A stretch of DNA of 64,000 bases. Source: JANQRZ01 sp965215165 (GTDB taxonomy: Bacteria > Bacteroidota > Rhodothermia > Rhodothermales > JANQRZ01). Positions 36,646-45,626 of the stretch are shown in pieces. The stretch spans positions 2,604,001-2,668,000 of the forward strand of contig CBDCCX010000006.1 in the NCBI GenBank assembly GCA_965215165.1. The letters run 5' to 3'. Positions within the stretch are counted from its first letter, which is position 1. Each line of letters starts with the position of its first letter. The notes under the pieces were generated by a model. The model made no database searches. It saw only the letters and a list, made by a program, of their open reading frames with translations, and was not told where the DNA came from. The position numbers and the translations under genes are program-made.

Positions 36646-37611
36646 ATGCCAGGCTTCGCCATGACACCCTATCGCACCGCTCTCATCCTGGTGGCACTCC
36701 TCGTGTGTGCCTCCGCTACCGCTCAGGTAGAGAACCTCCCCGTCATCCCCGAGCAACCCGCTCCCGGTGATGAGCCGGAGTCGAAGGTGACTGCGGATCA
36801 ACGCGACTCCCTCGCTTTCGCCTTTGACGCGACTGGTGAGTACGTCGCGCCTGACAACAACCCCCACGCGATCGCAATCCACGCTCCCTTCGAGCCCTAG
36901 TTTGGCACCGGGAGTCAAATGGGTCTCATCTACAACCTGGGTCCCACCTGGCCCGCTGCCGCCAGTGGTCAAACCTGGAACGCGCACATCCTGTATGACC
37001 GGAGCGCCTTCACCAACAACATCAACCAAGCCCGGGATGAAGGTCTGTGTTTCGCGCAGTTGATGATCAAGGATAACCCGACGGGTATCAACTACACCGC
37101 TATCACCCTCAACGCGGAGGGTCACAGTGTCGGCATGGACCCGCCCGCCTCTACCACGGTTGATTTCTACGAGTTCGAAGCACTGGCTCTGCCGGATCTG
37201 CCGGCCGGTACCGCCTACGCTCTCGACCTCGACCTCATCAACTTTGGCTACCACCTGGGACGAAGCTGTCCCACGATCTGGTGCCTGGATGAACTCCTCG
37301 AAATCCTCGGCATTACCATGCCGGTCGGGGTCGAGGATGGGGGCGTTCTGACCGAGACCGGCCTGACGATCTACCCGAACCCGTCGCGCGGCACGCTCCA
37401 CGTCGAGTGGACGGGCACCCAATCGGGCACGGTGGACCTCGCCGTGTTCGACGCGCTGGGCCGGCGCGTAGCCGAGCGCTCCGGCGTGGCGGTCCCTGCC
37501 GGGCCGTCGCGCCTGCCGCTTTCGCTCGACGTGCCGAGCGGCCTGTACCTGCTCCGCCTCACCGACAATGTGGGCACCGTACAGGCCCGGCGGATCACCG
37601 TCGTGCGCTGA
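36646..37611 (+). pseudogene. T9SS-exported protein gene interrupted by an in-frame TAG
   Basis: The reading frame encodes a signal peptide (YRTALILVALLVCASATAQ), then 60 or so residues up to HAPFEP, an in-frame TAG at 36898-36900, and without frame change FGTGSQMGLIYNLGPTW and a further 220 residues. It ends in a typical T9SS type A sorting domain (LTIYPNPSRGTLHVEW to ARRITVVR). Both halves have matching codon use, so one nonsense mutation probably broke a 321-residue gene; readthrough or sequencing error are alternatives. The start could be the ATG at 36646 or at 36661. Function unknown. Confidence 0.75.
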
Positions 37612-37672
37612 CGCGAGGTGGTCGAACCTCTGTCCTCCTCCGGCGTCTAGAGAGAAACAGACGGAGCTAGCC

Positions 37673-37891
37673 ATGCAGCACGAGTTCACCGCCGTCGTCG
37701 AGCACGACGAAGACTGGTTTATTGCCTACGCGCCCGAAGTGCCCGGTGCCAATGGGCAGGGCCGGACGCGTGACGAGGCGCTCGAAAGCCTCGCCGATGC
37801 TATCGCGCTGATTCTGGAAGACCGGCGCGAAGATGGCCTCCGAGGCGTCCCGGCAGACGCCGAGCGCACGACGGTGTCGGTGTCAGCGTGA
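37673..37891 (+). CDS. hicB: HicB-family antitoxin
   Basis: 72 residues of the short HicB type: EFTAVVEHDEDWFIAYAPEV, PGANGQGRTRDEALESLADA. This is the partial RNase H-like fold that covers the HicA active site. The usual C-terminal DNA-binding domain is absent. It precedes hicA and overlaps it by 4 bp (GTGA). Confidence 0.87.
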   Translation: MQHEFTAVVEHDEDWFIAYAPEVPGANGQGRTRDEALESLADAIALILEDRREDGLRGVPADAERTTVSVSA

Positions 37892-38079
37892 AGCGGAACG
37901 CGCTCCTGAAGCACCTCCGCAGGAACGGGTGCATTCTCAAGCGGGAAGGCCGCGGTCATTCGCTGTGGACGAACCCGCGCACGGGCGAGACGGAAGCAGT
38001 ACCTCGACACACGGAGGTGCCGAACGTGCTGGCCTGGAAAATCTGTCGCGGGTTGTCGGTGCCGGAGATCGGGCGCTGA
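37888..38079 (+). CDS. hicA: HicA-family mRNA interferase toxin
   Basis: 63 residues, GTG start at 37888. A dsRBD-like fold with the catalytic His in KREGRGHSLWTNP (about His24) and the closing motif VPNVLAWKICRGL. HicA toxins cleave mRNA. The antitoxin-first order is the reverse of the classical hicA-hicB arrangement but occurs in many bacteria. It follows an accessory stretch with a broken gene and repeats. Confidence 0.87.
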   Translation: MKRNALLKHLRRNGCILKREGRGHSLWTNPRTGETEAVPRHTEVPNVLAWKICRGLSVPEIGR

Positions 38080-38124
38080 GAGGGCCGAGCCGTCGTAAGT
38101 TGTCCACGCTCTGACTCCGCCGCC

Positions 38125-39858
38125 ATGCTCCGCAGCCTCCACATCCGCGACTACGCCCTCATTGAGGCGCTCGAGGTCGAGTTCGACAGCGGGCTGAACA
38201 TCATCACGGGCGAGACCGGCGCGGGAAAGTCGATCCTGCTCGGCGCGCTCGGGCTGATCTTGGGCGAGCGGGCCTCGACCGAGGCGGTGCGCTCGGGGGC
38301 GAAGAAGGCGGTCATCGAAGGGCTGTTCGACGACGCCAACGAGGGCGGCGTGCCGGACCTGCTGCGGCAGCACGAGATCGAGCCGTACCCGTCGGGCGTG
38401 CTCGTCGTCCGCCGCGAGGTCTCGGCCTCGCACAGCCGCGCGTTCATCAACGACACGCCCGCAACCCTCACCGTCCTCCGCGCCGTCGCCGAGAACCTGA
38501 TCGACCTGCACGGGCAGCACGAGCACCAGTCGCTGCTCCGCACCGAGACCCACCTCGCGCTGCTCGACGACTTCGGCGGGCTCGGCGGCCTCGCCGCGAC
38601 CTACCGCGCCCACCACGCCGAGGTCGCCCGGCTCCACCGCAAGCGGGCCGACCTAGTCCGGCGCGAGAGCGAGCTGGAGCAGCAGCGCTCGCTGATCGAG
38701 TTCCAGATCGGCGAGATCGACGCCGTCGCGCCCGAGGCCGACGAGGAGGACGCGCTCGACGCCGAGCGGCGCATTCTCGAAAACGCCGAGACGCTCTTCG
38801 AGGCCACGGCGAGCCTCTACGAGCTGCTCTACGAGAGCGAGGACGCGATCTACGACCGCCTCGTCGTGGTCCGCAACGGGCTGCGCGACCTCGCCCGCAT
38901 CGACAGCGCCTTCGAGGCGACGCTCGACGAGATGCAGGCCGCCGAGATCGCCGTCGAGGAGGCGACCAAGTTCCTGCAGGACTACAACGCCCGCGTCGAG
39001 TTCAACCCGGCGCGGCTCGAGGACATCCGCGAGCGGCTCGGGGCGCTCGAGGGGCTGAAGCGGAAGTACGGCGGCTCGCTCGAGGCCGTCCTCGCCCACC
39101 GCCGCGAGATCGGCGCGACCTACGACCTCGCGGCCGACTTCGAGGGGGCCATCGCCCGCCTCGACGGGCAGACCGAGACGGCGCAGGCCGCGCTCTCGGA
39201 CGCCGCCTACCGGCTGAGCCAGAAGCGCCACGAGGTCGCCGAGCGCATCGAGCAGATGATCGCCCAAGAGCTGGCCGACCTTGGGATGCCCCACAGTCAG
39301 TTCGTGGTCGACTTCGCGCGCGAGCCAGACGACGCGGGCTGGATCGCGTGGCCCGACGGCCGCGACACGGTCCGCCTCCGCGCCTTCCTGACGGGGGCGG
39401 ACGTGGTCGAGTTCTACGTCACCACGAACGTCGGCGAGGCCCCGCGCCCGCTCGCCAAAGTCGCCTCCGGCGGCGAGGTCAGCCGGATCATGCTCGCGCT
39501 CAAGACCATCCTCGCCAAGAGCGAGCGCCTGCCGATCCTGGTCTTCGACGAGATCGACGTCGGGATTTCGGGCGAGGTGGCGCGGCGCGTGGGCGAGAGC
39601 ATGCAGCGGCTCGGGGCCTACCACCAGATCATCGCCATCACGCACCTGCCGCAGATCGCCGCCGTCGGAGACCACCACTTCCTCGTCGAGAAGCACGTCG
39701 AGGAGGCCCCGGACGGGGCGCGGACCAAGACTGGCATCCGGCGGCTCTCGGGCGACGAGCGGGCGCGCGAGGTGGCCGCGCTCGTCAGCGGCGAGACCGT
39801 CAGCGAGGCCGCCCTCGCCAGCGCCCGCGAGCTGATCTCCGCCGGGAAGAGGGACTGA
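38125..39858 (+). CDS. recN: DNA repair protein RecN
   Basis: 577 residues. N-terminal MLRSLHIRDYALIEALEVEF with Walker A ITGETGAGKSILLGAL, a coiled-coil middle (about 155-380), and a C-terminal ATPase half with the ABC signature LAKVASGGEVSRIMLALK and Walker B LPILVFDEIDVGISGEVA. RecN is an SMC-like protein that holds broken DNA ends during double-strand-break repair. Length and motifs are standard. It begins 45 bp after hicA, possibly from its own promoter. Confidence 0.97.
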   Translation: MLRSLHIRDYALIEALEVEFDSGLNIITGETGAGKSILLGALGLILGERASTEAVRSGAKKAVIEGLFDDANEGGVPDLLRQHEIEPYPSGVLVVRREVSASHSRAFINDTPATLTVLRAVAENLIDLHGQHEHQSLLRTETHLALLDDFGGLGGLAATYRAHHAEVARLHRKRADLVRRESELEQQRSLIEFQIGEIDAVAPEADEEDALDAERRILENAETLFEATASLYELLYESEDAIYDRLVVVRNGLRDLARIDSAFEATLDEMQAAEIAVEEATKFLQDYNARVEFNPARLEDIRERLGALEGLKRKYGGSLEAVLAHRREIGATYDLAADFEGAIARLDGQTETAQAALSDAAYRLSQKRHEVAERIEQMIAQELADLGMPHSQFVVDFAREPDDAGWIAWPDGRDTVRLRAFLTGADVVEFYVTTNVGEAPRPLAKVASGGEVSRIMLALKTILAKSERLPILVFDEIDVGISGEVARRVGESMQRLGAYHQIIAITHLPQIAAVGDHHFLVEKHVEEAPDGARTKTGIRRLSGDERAREVAALVSGETVSEAALASARELISAGKRD

Positions 39859-39860
39859 CC

Positions 39861-39868
39861 TACCTTTT
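39861..39868 (+). promoter_or_regulatory. -7-like element TACCTTTT before the nucleotidyltransferase gene
   Basis: TACCTTTT matches TAnnTTTG at five of six fixed positions, 2 bp after the recN stop and 25 bp before the next ATG. It may give the gene its own transcript inside the recN cluster. Confidence 0.35.
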
Positions 39869-39893
39869 CGGTTCGCTACCGCCTCTCGCCCCC

Positions 39894-40658
39894 ATGCCTC
39901 TCACCAAAGCGTTCGTCTGGGCCGCTGGCCTGGGCACGCGGCTCCGGCCCTACACCTTCGAGACGCCCAAGCCGCTTCTGGAGATCGAGGGCCGGCCGAT
40001 CCTGGAGTACGTCCTCCGCTTCCTCGCCCACGCCGGGATCGAGCACGTCACGGTCAACACGTGGCACCTCGCCGAGCAGTTCGCGCCGGTCCCGGAGACC
40101 GCTGCCGGCTTCGGCCTGGACGTAGCCCTGAGCCGGCAGCCCGACCGCTTCGAGCACGGCGGCGACCTTGCCTACGCTGAGAACTTCCTCGCGTCGCTCG
40201 GGGACGACGAACGCTTCCTCGGCCTCAACGGCGACACGCTCTTCCACCTCAGCCCCGCCGTGCTGCACGCGGCTGCCGAGCGCGTCACCGCCGAGGCTCC
40301 GGTGCTGCTCTTCACCCGGCCGACCGAGGCGAACCCGCTGCGCGTGCACGACGGCCGCCTCGTTGGCATCGGAGACGTAGCCTACGACGAGGCTGAGCCA
40401 GCGAGCCGGGCAGACGATTTCGGCATCAAGGTCTTCCACGCGAGTGTCCGCCGGCACCTGGCCGAGCCCGGCACGACCGACTCGTTCCACGGGCACGCCG
40501 GCCTCGCGGGTCGCCTCGCCGCGGCGGGCAAGCAGATCCTCGTCGAACCCACCGGCGCGGTCGAGCGCGTCGAGATCGGGACGGTCGAGGACTACGAGGG
40601 GCGGGGCGAGAACGCAGCGCTCCGGGACCTCGCTCGGAAGCTCGCGGCGCTGCCCTAG
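39894..40658 (+). CDS. Sugar-phosphate nucleotidyltransferase (MurNAc/Man-1-P type)
   Basis: 254 residues. The N-terminal nucleotide-binding signature is FVWAAGLGTRLRPYTFETPK (about 6-25), with PLLEIEGRPILEYVLRFLA following and the metal-binding NGDTLFH. The short length, without a left-handed helix domain, matches MurU or short mannose-1-phosphate guanylyltransferase-like proteins that charge sugar-1-phosphates with UDP or GDP. It could feed cell-wall recycling or glycan synthesis. Substrate not assignable. Confidence 0.85.
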   Translation: MPLTKAFVWAAGLGTRLRPYTFETPKPLLEIEGRPILEYVLRFLAHAGIEHVTVNTWHLAEQFAPVPETAAGFGLDVALSRQPDRFEHGGDLAYAENFLASLGDDERFLGLNGDTLFHLSPAVLHAAAERVTAEAPVLLFTRPTEANPLRVHDGRLVGIGDVAYDEAEPASRADDFGIKVFHASVRRHLAEPGTTDSFHGHAGLAGRLAAAGKQILVEPTGAVERVEIGTVEDYEGRGENAALRDLARKLAALP

Positions 40659-40691
40659 CGACACGACCGTGTTTCTACTGTGCCGCCGACG

Positions 40692-41690
40692 CTAAGGTCT
40701 TTCGGCTGCCAGTTCGTCGAGGAGGCGGCGGGCGTCGGGGGCGCTTGGCCCGTGGCGGTCCGCGACGGCCTGAAAGGCCTCGCGGGCGGCGTCGAGGTCG
40801 CCCTCGTAAAGCCTGATCTTGCCGGTCAGGAACCGCGCCTCGAGCACGATCGGACCGTCCGGTTCGCCGAGCGAGGCGGCCTCTTCGAGGAGCGTGGTGG
40901 CGCGGGCCAGCCCGTCCGGGTCGTAGCTCGGGAACAGGCCGAGGGTGGTCGCGCGCGCGGCGCTCAGTGCCTGCAGCGCCTCGGCGTAGCGCTCCGTGAC
41001 GGGATCGGTCTGCCCGCTCGTGCCGCGCAGGCGGAGGCCTTCGAACTCGGCCGGCATCGCCTCGAGACCGGCTAGGCGCTCCCAGCGCGTCGTACCCGAC
41101 TGGCTGGCGACGAAGAGGCCGCCGTAGGCCAGCGCCACGGCGAGGACCGCCGCGAAGGCGAGACGCGGCACCGAGAGGCGGCGCAGGATGGGGACCGCCT
41201 CGCGGTCCGCCGCCGACGCGCGCCATGCGGAACGCCGTCCCCGTTGGGCCCCGACTGTCTTCGCTTTGGCCGGGCTCTCCACCGGCGCATTGGCCTGGCG
41301 GAGGCGGCGGCCGGTCAGGCGCTCGAACTGCGCGAGCGGGGCCTCGGCCGCAGCGGTGAGCCGCTTGAGTCGGTCCTGCATCATCGCGTAGTGGCGCTCC
41401 AACTCCGGGTGCTCCTCGAAGGCGTCCTCGATCCGGGTGCCCAGGGCCTCGAGGTCCGCCGGCAGCGGACGCGCGCTAGCGCTCCGGGCGGCGAGGTAGA
41501 GCGCGAGCGCCTCGGCGTCGGGCACGGCGGTGCCGGCCTGCGTGGCCTCGTCGAGGAGCGCACGGAGGGCGCGGCCCTCGGCGAGCATCGCTGCGGCCTC
41601 CGGGTGCTCCGCGAGGTAGCCGTCCACGACCGCCCGCTCGGCGGCGGTCAGGTCGTCGTAGTTCAGCAGGGCGTGGTCGATGTTTTCCAT
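40692..41690 (-). CDS. Membrane protein with anti-sigma-like N-terminus and TPR-like C-terminus
   Basis: 332 residues. The N-terminal 60 residues (LLNYDDLTAAERAVVDGYLA EHPE... pattern) resemble the zinc-less start of anti-sigma factors. One membrane helix lies at about 177-196 (LAFAAVLAVALAYGGLFVAS). The part beyond has TPR-like helices (ARFLTGKIRLYEGDLDAARE). It follows an ECF-like sigma gene by 91 bp on the same strand, so a regulator that restrains that sigma factor is the best guess. Confidence 0.7.
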   Translation of the reverse strand: MENIDHALLNYDDLTAAERAVVDGYLAEHPEAAAMLAEGRALRALLDEATQAGTAVPDAEALALYLAARSASARPLPADLEALGTRIEDAFEEHPELERHYAMMQDRLKRLTAAAEAPLAQFERLTGRRLRQANAPVESPAKAKTVGAQRGRRSAWRASAADREAVPILRRLSVPRLAFAAVLAVALAYGGLFVASQSGTTRWERLAGLEAMPAEFEGLRLRGTSGQTDPVTERYAEALQALSAARATTLGLFPSYDPDGLARATTLLEEAASLGEPDGPIVLEARFLTGKIRLYEGDLDAAREAFQAVADRHGPSAPDARRLLDELAAERP

Positions 41691-41781
41691 GACGGGCAGG
41701 GGCCGCGCTCGCGCGGCGGTGCGGGCATTGGACAGTCTAGCTCTCTGGTAGACGCGCTCGTGCGCGCGACGTAACCTCGGT

Positions 41782-42420
41782 TCACGTGTTCAGTTCTTGG
41801 CGCAGGGCGACGAGCGCCGGATCCTCGCGCAAGCGGGCGACGGCCTTGTGGGCGAAGGCGCGCAGCGAGGCCGAGGGCCGGTCCGTGGCCTGGCTGATCT
41901 CGTCGTAGGAGAGGTCCTCCAGGAACTTCATCCGGGCGACCTCGCGCAGCGACGGCGGCAGCCGCTCCACGGCCCGCTCCACGGCGCGGCGCGCGACGTG
42001 CCGGTCGTTCTCGGACCGCTCCGCGGGGGCTGTCGCCGCCATGTGGGCTTCGTTGAAGGTGGCATGATCGCGGTAGCGGCGCAGGAAGGTCACGAACACG
42101 TTGCGGCAGATCACGCTGACCCAACTCGCGAAGCGCTCCGGCTGCCGCACCCGCCGGAGGTTGTCGCGCACCTTCGTGAACGCCTTCGCCACCAGATCGT
42201 CGAGCTCCGTGGCTCCGTAGGCGCTGTCCCGGAGAAACTTCGCGATGAAGTAGCGCCGGGTGTAGCAGTAGGCCCACAGCTCGACCACCTCGAGGTCGTG
42301 TGCGTCGTTCGAGGCGTGCCACCGCAGAAACGCCTCGTTGGCCCGGTCCAGGTCGTCGACGTGGAACGGGAGGCGCGCTGCCACCTCGTCGAGCGAGCGC
42401 ATCGTGGCCTTGAGCGTCAT
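41782..42420 (-). CDS. RNA polymerase sigma factor, sigma-70 family (ECF-like)
   Basis: 212 residues from the ATG at 42420. Region 2 is visible (DDLVAKAFTKVRDNLRRV, FASWVSVICRNVFVTFLRRY), and region 4 (LPPSLREVARMKFLEDLSYD EISQ, ASLRAFAHKAVARL). Longer frames reach back to 42627, but those residues do not look like protein of this family. It is followed by the putative anti-sigma gene. Target regulon unknown. Confidence 0.85.
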   Translation of the reverse strand: MTLKATMRSLDEVAARLPFHVDDLDRANEAFLRWHASNDAHDLEVVELWAYCYTRRYFIAKFLRDSAYGATELDDLVAKAFTKVRDNLRRVRQPERFASWVSVICRNVFVTFLRRYRDHATFNEAHMAATAPAERSENDRHVARRAVERAVERLPPSLREVARMKFLEDLSYDEISQATDRPSASLRAFAHKAVARLREDPALVALRQELNT

Positions 42421-42748
42421 AGAGCACGGCCGGGGAGTGAGCGGAAAGCTGGGCGCTGCCGAAGATGCGGGGGAACTAGAGAGCCGGCGGAGGGGCAGCA
42501 GGTCGCAGAAAAGATAACGAAAGGACATCAGGCCCGGTGCCCCCCTGTCCGCCGAGCGGGAGGAGGCGGGAGGTATCGGCCTCTGCTCGCCGGGGCTCAC
42601 ATCCAGCGGACCCGCCCGTGGACTCACCGGGCCGGGCGGCTTCTTTCTAAATTTGCTTTCGCCCGCGACTGCGATGTCCTAGTTTACCCTGCTCCCGCCG
42701 CGCCGTCGGTGCTCCGTCGGCGCGGCTTCACGTTTCTGCTTTTCAGGT
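42421..42748. other. Divergent spacer between sigma gene and rplM
   Basis: 328 bp with no gene. It carries the rplM promoter element (listed separately) and, around it, CGGGCG at about 42634 and CGCCCG at about 42660, which could pair around the promoter. Nothing else recognisable was found. Confidence 0.5.
42648..42655 (+). promoter_or_regulatory. Bacteroidota -7 element TAAATTTG upstream of rplM
   Basis: TAAATTTG is an exact match to TAnnTTTG and lies 93 bp before the rplM start, leaving a leader of about 85 nt. No clear -33 TTG was found in the GC-rich DNA upstream. It probably drives the rplM-rpsI-rpsB-tsf ribosomal cluster. Confidence 0.55.
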
Positions 42749-43192
42749 ATGGATCCCAACAGCTTCAAGACCGCGAGCGCGAAGCCGGCCGAGGTCGAGC
42801 GCCGGTGGCACGTCGTTGACGCCGAGAACCAGGTCGTCGGGCGGCTCGCCGCCCGCGTGGCCGCCGTGCTGCGCGGCAAGCACAAGCCCTCCTACACCCC
42901 GCACGTGGACACGGGCGACTTCGTGGTCGTCGTCAACGCCGAGAAGGCGCGCTTCACCGGGCAGAAGGAGACCGACAAGGAGTACTTCCGCCACAGCGGC
43001 TACCCCGGCGGCGTCAAGACCGCCACCCCGCGCGAGATGCGCGTCAAGAAGCCGACCTTCATCGTCGAGAACGCGGTCAAGGGCATGCTCCCGCACAACC
43101 CCCTCGGCCGGGCGATGGCGAAGAAGCTCAAGGTCTACGCCGGCCCCGAGCACCCGCACGACGCCCAGGACCCACAGCCGTTCGAACTCTGA
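42749..43192 (+). CDS. rplM: 50S ribosomal protein L13
   Basis: 147 residues with the family landmarks RRWHVVDAENQVVGRLAARV, GKHKPSYTPHVDTGDFVVVV, and GMLPHNPLGRAMAKKLKVYAG. L13 binds 23S rRNA early in 50S assembly. First gene of a cluster with rpsI, rpsB and tsf, as in most bacteria. N-terminus has a short extension before the conserved Trp. Confidence 0.98.
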   Translation: MDPNSFKTASAKPAEVERRWHVVDAENQVVGRLAARVAAVLRGKHKPSYTPHVDTGDFVVVVNAEKARFTGQKETDKEYFRHSGYPGGVKTATPREMRVKKPTFIVENAVKGMLPHNPLGRAMAKKLKVYAGPEHPHDAQDPQPFEL

Positions 43193-43196
43193 CAAA

Positions 43197-43289
43197 GTTT
43201 CTGGTTTTTCGTTTCTGGTTTCTAGTTGGGCATATCCGACCGGGACTACCAAACGAGAAACTGGAAACCGGAAACTAGAAACTATCCCC
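43197..43289. repeat. Heptamer-repeat hairpin between rplM and rpsI
   Basis: Left arm is made of T-rich 7-mers such as TTTCTGG and TTTCTAG; right arm of A-rich complements such as AAACTGG and AAACTAG. The 7-bp period is clean over four to five units per arm. The right arm ends 4 bp before the rpsI ATG, so in mRNA the hairpin would sit next to the start codon. Arms are imperfectly matched but extended. Confidence 0.85.
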
Positions 43290-43682
43290 ATGGCCCTCAC
43301 CCAGTACCAGGCCCTCGGCCGGCGCAAGACCGCCGTGGCGCGCGTCTACCTCCGCCCCGGCAGCGGCAACATCGTCATCAACAAGAAGCCGCTCGAGGAA
43401 TACCTCCCGACCGAGGCCCGGCAGCGCGCGCTCCGCGCCCCGTTCACCGTCACCGACACGACGGGCCAGTTCGACGTGCTCGTCAACGCGAAGGGTGGCG
43501 GCCTGACCGGCCAAGCCGAGGCCACCCAGCTCGGCATCGCCCGAGCCCTCCTCGTGTACAACGAAGAGCTGCGCCAGCCGCTGCGCGCCGCCGGCCTGCT
43601 CACGCGCGACCCGCGTATGGTCGAGCGCAAGAAGTACGGCCAGCCGAAGGCCCGCAAGCGCTTCCAGTTCTCGAAGCGCTAA
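43290..43682 (+). CDS. rpsI: 30S ribosomal protein S9
   Basis: 130 residues: LGRRKTAVARVYLRPGSGNI at the start, KGGGLTGQAEATQLGIARAL, and the invariant basic tail KKYGQPKARKRFQFSKR that reaches the P-site tRNA. Standard length. The ATG at 43290 follows immediately after a heptamer hairpin. Confidence 0.98.
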   Translation: MALTQYQALGRRKTAVARVYLRPGSGNIVINKKPLEEYLPTEARQRALRAPFTVTDTTGQFDVLVNAKGGGLTGQAEATQLGIARALLVYNEELRQPLRAAGLLTRDPRMVERKKYGQPKARKRFQFSKR

Positions 43683-43683
43683 G

Positions 43684-43770
43684 CCGATTATCGATTGAGG
43701 ATTTTGGACTTTGGATTGTTTCCAAACCCCCAATCGCGAATCCAAAATCCCCAATCGACTCACATCGCCC
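43684..43770. repeat. Heptamer-repeat hairpin between rpsI and rpsB
   Basis: Left arm has 7-mers such as GATTTTG and GACTTTG; the right arm has GAATCCA and AAATCCC in complementary order. It starts 2 bp after the rpsI stop. Here the right arm ends about 95 bp before the rpsB start rather than next to it. Confidence 0.8.
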
Positions 43771-43864
43771 GATGCGGCGGCGGGTGTCCCGGCCGGAGCA
43801 GACGCTCTCGGGATCGCCGCTCGCAGACGACGGCGGTGGTGGACCCAACCAACACACCGATCTC

Positions 43865-44698
43865 ATGGCACGCGTATCCGTCGAAGACCTGCTCCGTGCA
43901 GGCTCCCACTTTGGGCACCTCACCAGCCGCTGGAATCCGAAGATGGCTCCGTACATCTTCATGGAGCGCAACGGCATCCACATCATCGACCTGAAGCAGA
44001 GCCAGGCGATGCTCACCGAGGCCGCCGACGCCATCGGCCGGCTCGCCGGCAAGGGCCGCAAGGTGCTCTTCGTCGGCACCAAGAAGCAGGCGCAGGAGAT
44101 CGTCCGCACCGAGGCCGAGCGCGCCGGGATGCCCTACGTCACCGAGCGCTGGCTCGGCGGGATGCTGACCAACTTCCAGACGATCCGCCGCTCGATCCGC
44201 CGCATGGAGCAGCTCGTCAAGGAGGAGCAGGACGGCACCGCGGCCCAGCTCAAGAAGAAGGAGCGCCTGATGCGGACGCGCGAGCGCGAGAAGCTCGAGC
44301 GCACCCTCGGCGGCATCGCCGACATGAGCCGCATCCCGAACGCGCTCTTCGTGGTCGACACCAACCGAGAGCACATCGCCGTCCAGGAGGCCCGCAAGCT
44401 CGACATCCCGGTCTTCGCCCTTCTCGACACCAACTGCGACCCCGACTTGGTCGACTACGGCATTCCGGCCAACGACGACGCGATGAAGTCCATCGAGGTC
44501 GTCACCCACGCCGTCGCCGACGCCATCGTCGAGGGCAGCCGTGCCGCCGAGATGGAGCGCGAAGCCCAGCGCGCCGAGCAGGAGAAGCGCCAGCAGGACG
44601 CCGCCGACGCGAAGGCCGCTACCGAGAAAGCCGAGGCCGAGGCCGCCGAGGAGGTCGTCACGATGGCCGACGCCGAAGCCGCCAGCGACGAAGGCTGA
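43865..44698 (+). CDS. rpsB: 30S ribosomal protein S2
   Basis: 277 residues: LLRAGSHFGHLTSRWNPKMA, YIFMERNGIHIIDLKQS, RWLGGMLTNFQTIRRSIRRM, and VDTNREHIAVQEARKLDIPV. The C-terminal 50 residues are an Ala/Glu-rich charged extension beyond the E. coli length. It binds the 30S platform near the anti-Shine-Dalgarno region. tsf follows 51 bp downstream, the usual pairing. Confidence 0.98.
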   Translation: MARVSVEDLLRAGSHFGHLTSRWNPKMAPYIFMERNGIHIIDLKQSQAMLTEAADAIGRLAGKGRKVLFVGTKKQAQEIVRTEAERAGMPYVTERWLGGMLTNFQTIRRSIRRMEQLVKEEQDGTAAQLKKKERLMRTREREKLERTLGGIADMSRIPNALFVVDTNREHIAVQEARKLDIPVFALLDTNCDPDLVDYGIPANDDAMKSIEVVTHAVADAIVEGSRAAEMEREAQRAEQEKRQQDAADAKAATEKAEAEAAEEVVTMADAEAASDEG

Positions 44699-44749
44699 CA
44701 CCGCGCCTACCCCACCGCACTCAGAAACACCCGTATCCCCGATCCAACA

Positions 44750-45598
44750 ATGAGCACGATTTCCGCCAAAGACGTCAAGCGCCTCCGCGATATCACCGGC
44801 GTCGGCATGATGGACTGCAAGAAGGCCCTCACCGAGGCCGACGGCGACTTCGAGGCGGCCGTCGAGCTGCTCCGCAAGCAGGGCCAGAAGGTGGCCGCCA
44901 AGCGGTCCGAGCGCGACGCCTCCGAAGGCGTCATCGCCACGGCCACCACCGAGGACGGCTCGGTCGGCGTGATCGCCGAGGTCAACTCCGAGACCGACTT
45001 CGTGGCGCGCAACGACGAGTTCACCACCTTCGCCGACCGCATCACGGCCCTCATCCTGCGCGAGCGGCCCGCCGACCTGGGCGCGCTGCACGGCCTCGAG
45101 GTCGAAGGCGGGCGGACGGTCGAGCAGGCGGTCACCGACATGACCGGCAAGATCGGCGAGAAGATCGAGGTCCGCCGCTTCGAGATCGTCGAGGCCGCCG
45201 CCGGCAACCAGATCGTCTCCTACATCCACCCCGGAGCCAAGCTCGGCGTGCTCGTCGAGATGCAGGGCGGGATCGGAAGCTCCAACGGCGTGGCCGACGC
45301 GGGCCGCGACGTGGCGATGCAGGTGGCGGCCATGAGCCCGGTCGCCGCGACGCGCGACGAGGTGCCCCAGGACGTGCAGGACAAGGAGCGCGAGATCGGC
45401 CGCGAGCAGGCCCGCACCGAGGGCAAGCCCGAGCAGATCCTCGACAAGATCGCCGAGGGCAAGCTGAACCGCTACTTCAAGGACAACGTGCTCGTCGAGC
45501 AGCCCTTCGTCAAGGACTCCTCGATGACCGTCGGCGAGATGCTCGAGAAGGGCGGCACCGGCGTGGCGCGCTACGTCCGCTACGGCCTCGGCGGCTGA
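44750..45598 (+). CDS. tsf: Elongation factor Ts
   Basis: 282 residues. The N-terminal module VKRLRDITGVGMMDCKKALT is diagnostic, followed by GVIAEVNSETDFVARNDEFT and the two core subdomains ending ARYVRYGLGG. EF-Ts exchanges GDP on EF-Tu. The 28-bp-downstream palindrome at 45627 could end the rplM-tsf transcript. Confidence 0.98.
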   Translation: MSTISAKDVKRLRDITGVGMMDCKKALTEADGDFEAAVELLRKQGQKVAAKRSERDASEGVIATATTEDGSVGVIAEVNSETDFVARNDEFTTFADRITALILRERPADLGALHGLEVEGGRTVEQAVTDMTGKIGEKIEVRRFEIVEAAAGNQIVSYIHPGAKLGVLVEMQGGIGSSNGVADAGRDVAMQVAAMSPVAATRDEVPQDVQDKEREIGREQARTEGKPEQILDKIAEGKLNRYFKDNVLVEQPFVKDSSMTVGEMLEKGGTGVARYVRYGLGG

Positions 45599-45626
45599 AG
45601 CGCCGTCCCGTCTCAGGTAGCATCGC

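Noticed and set aside
36472..37689. 405-codon minus-strand open frame over the T9SS pseudogene
   Set aside because: No signal peptide or known motif, and the plus strand encodes a recognisable signal peptide and sorting domain.
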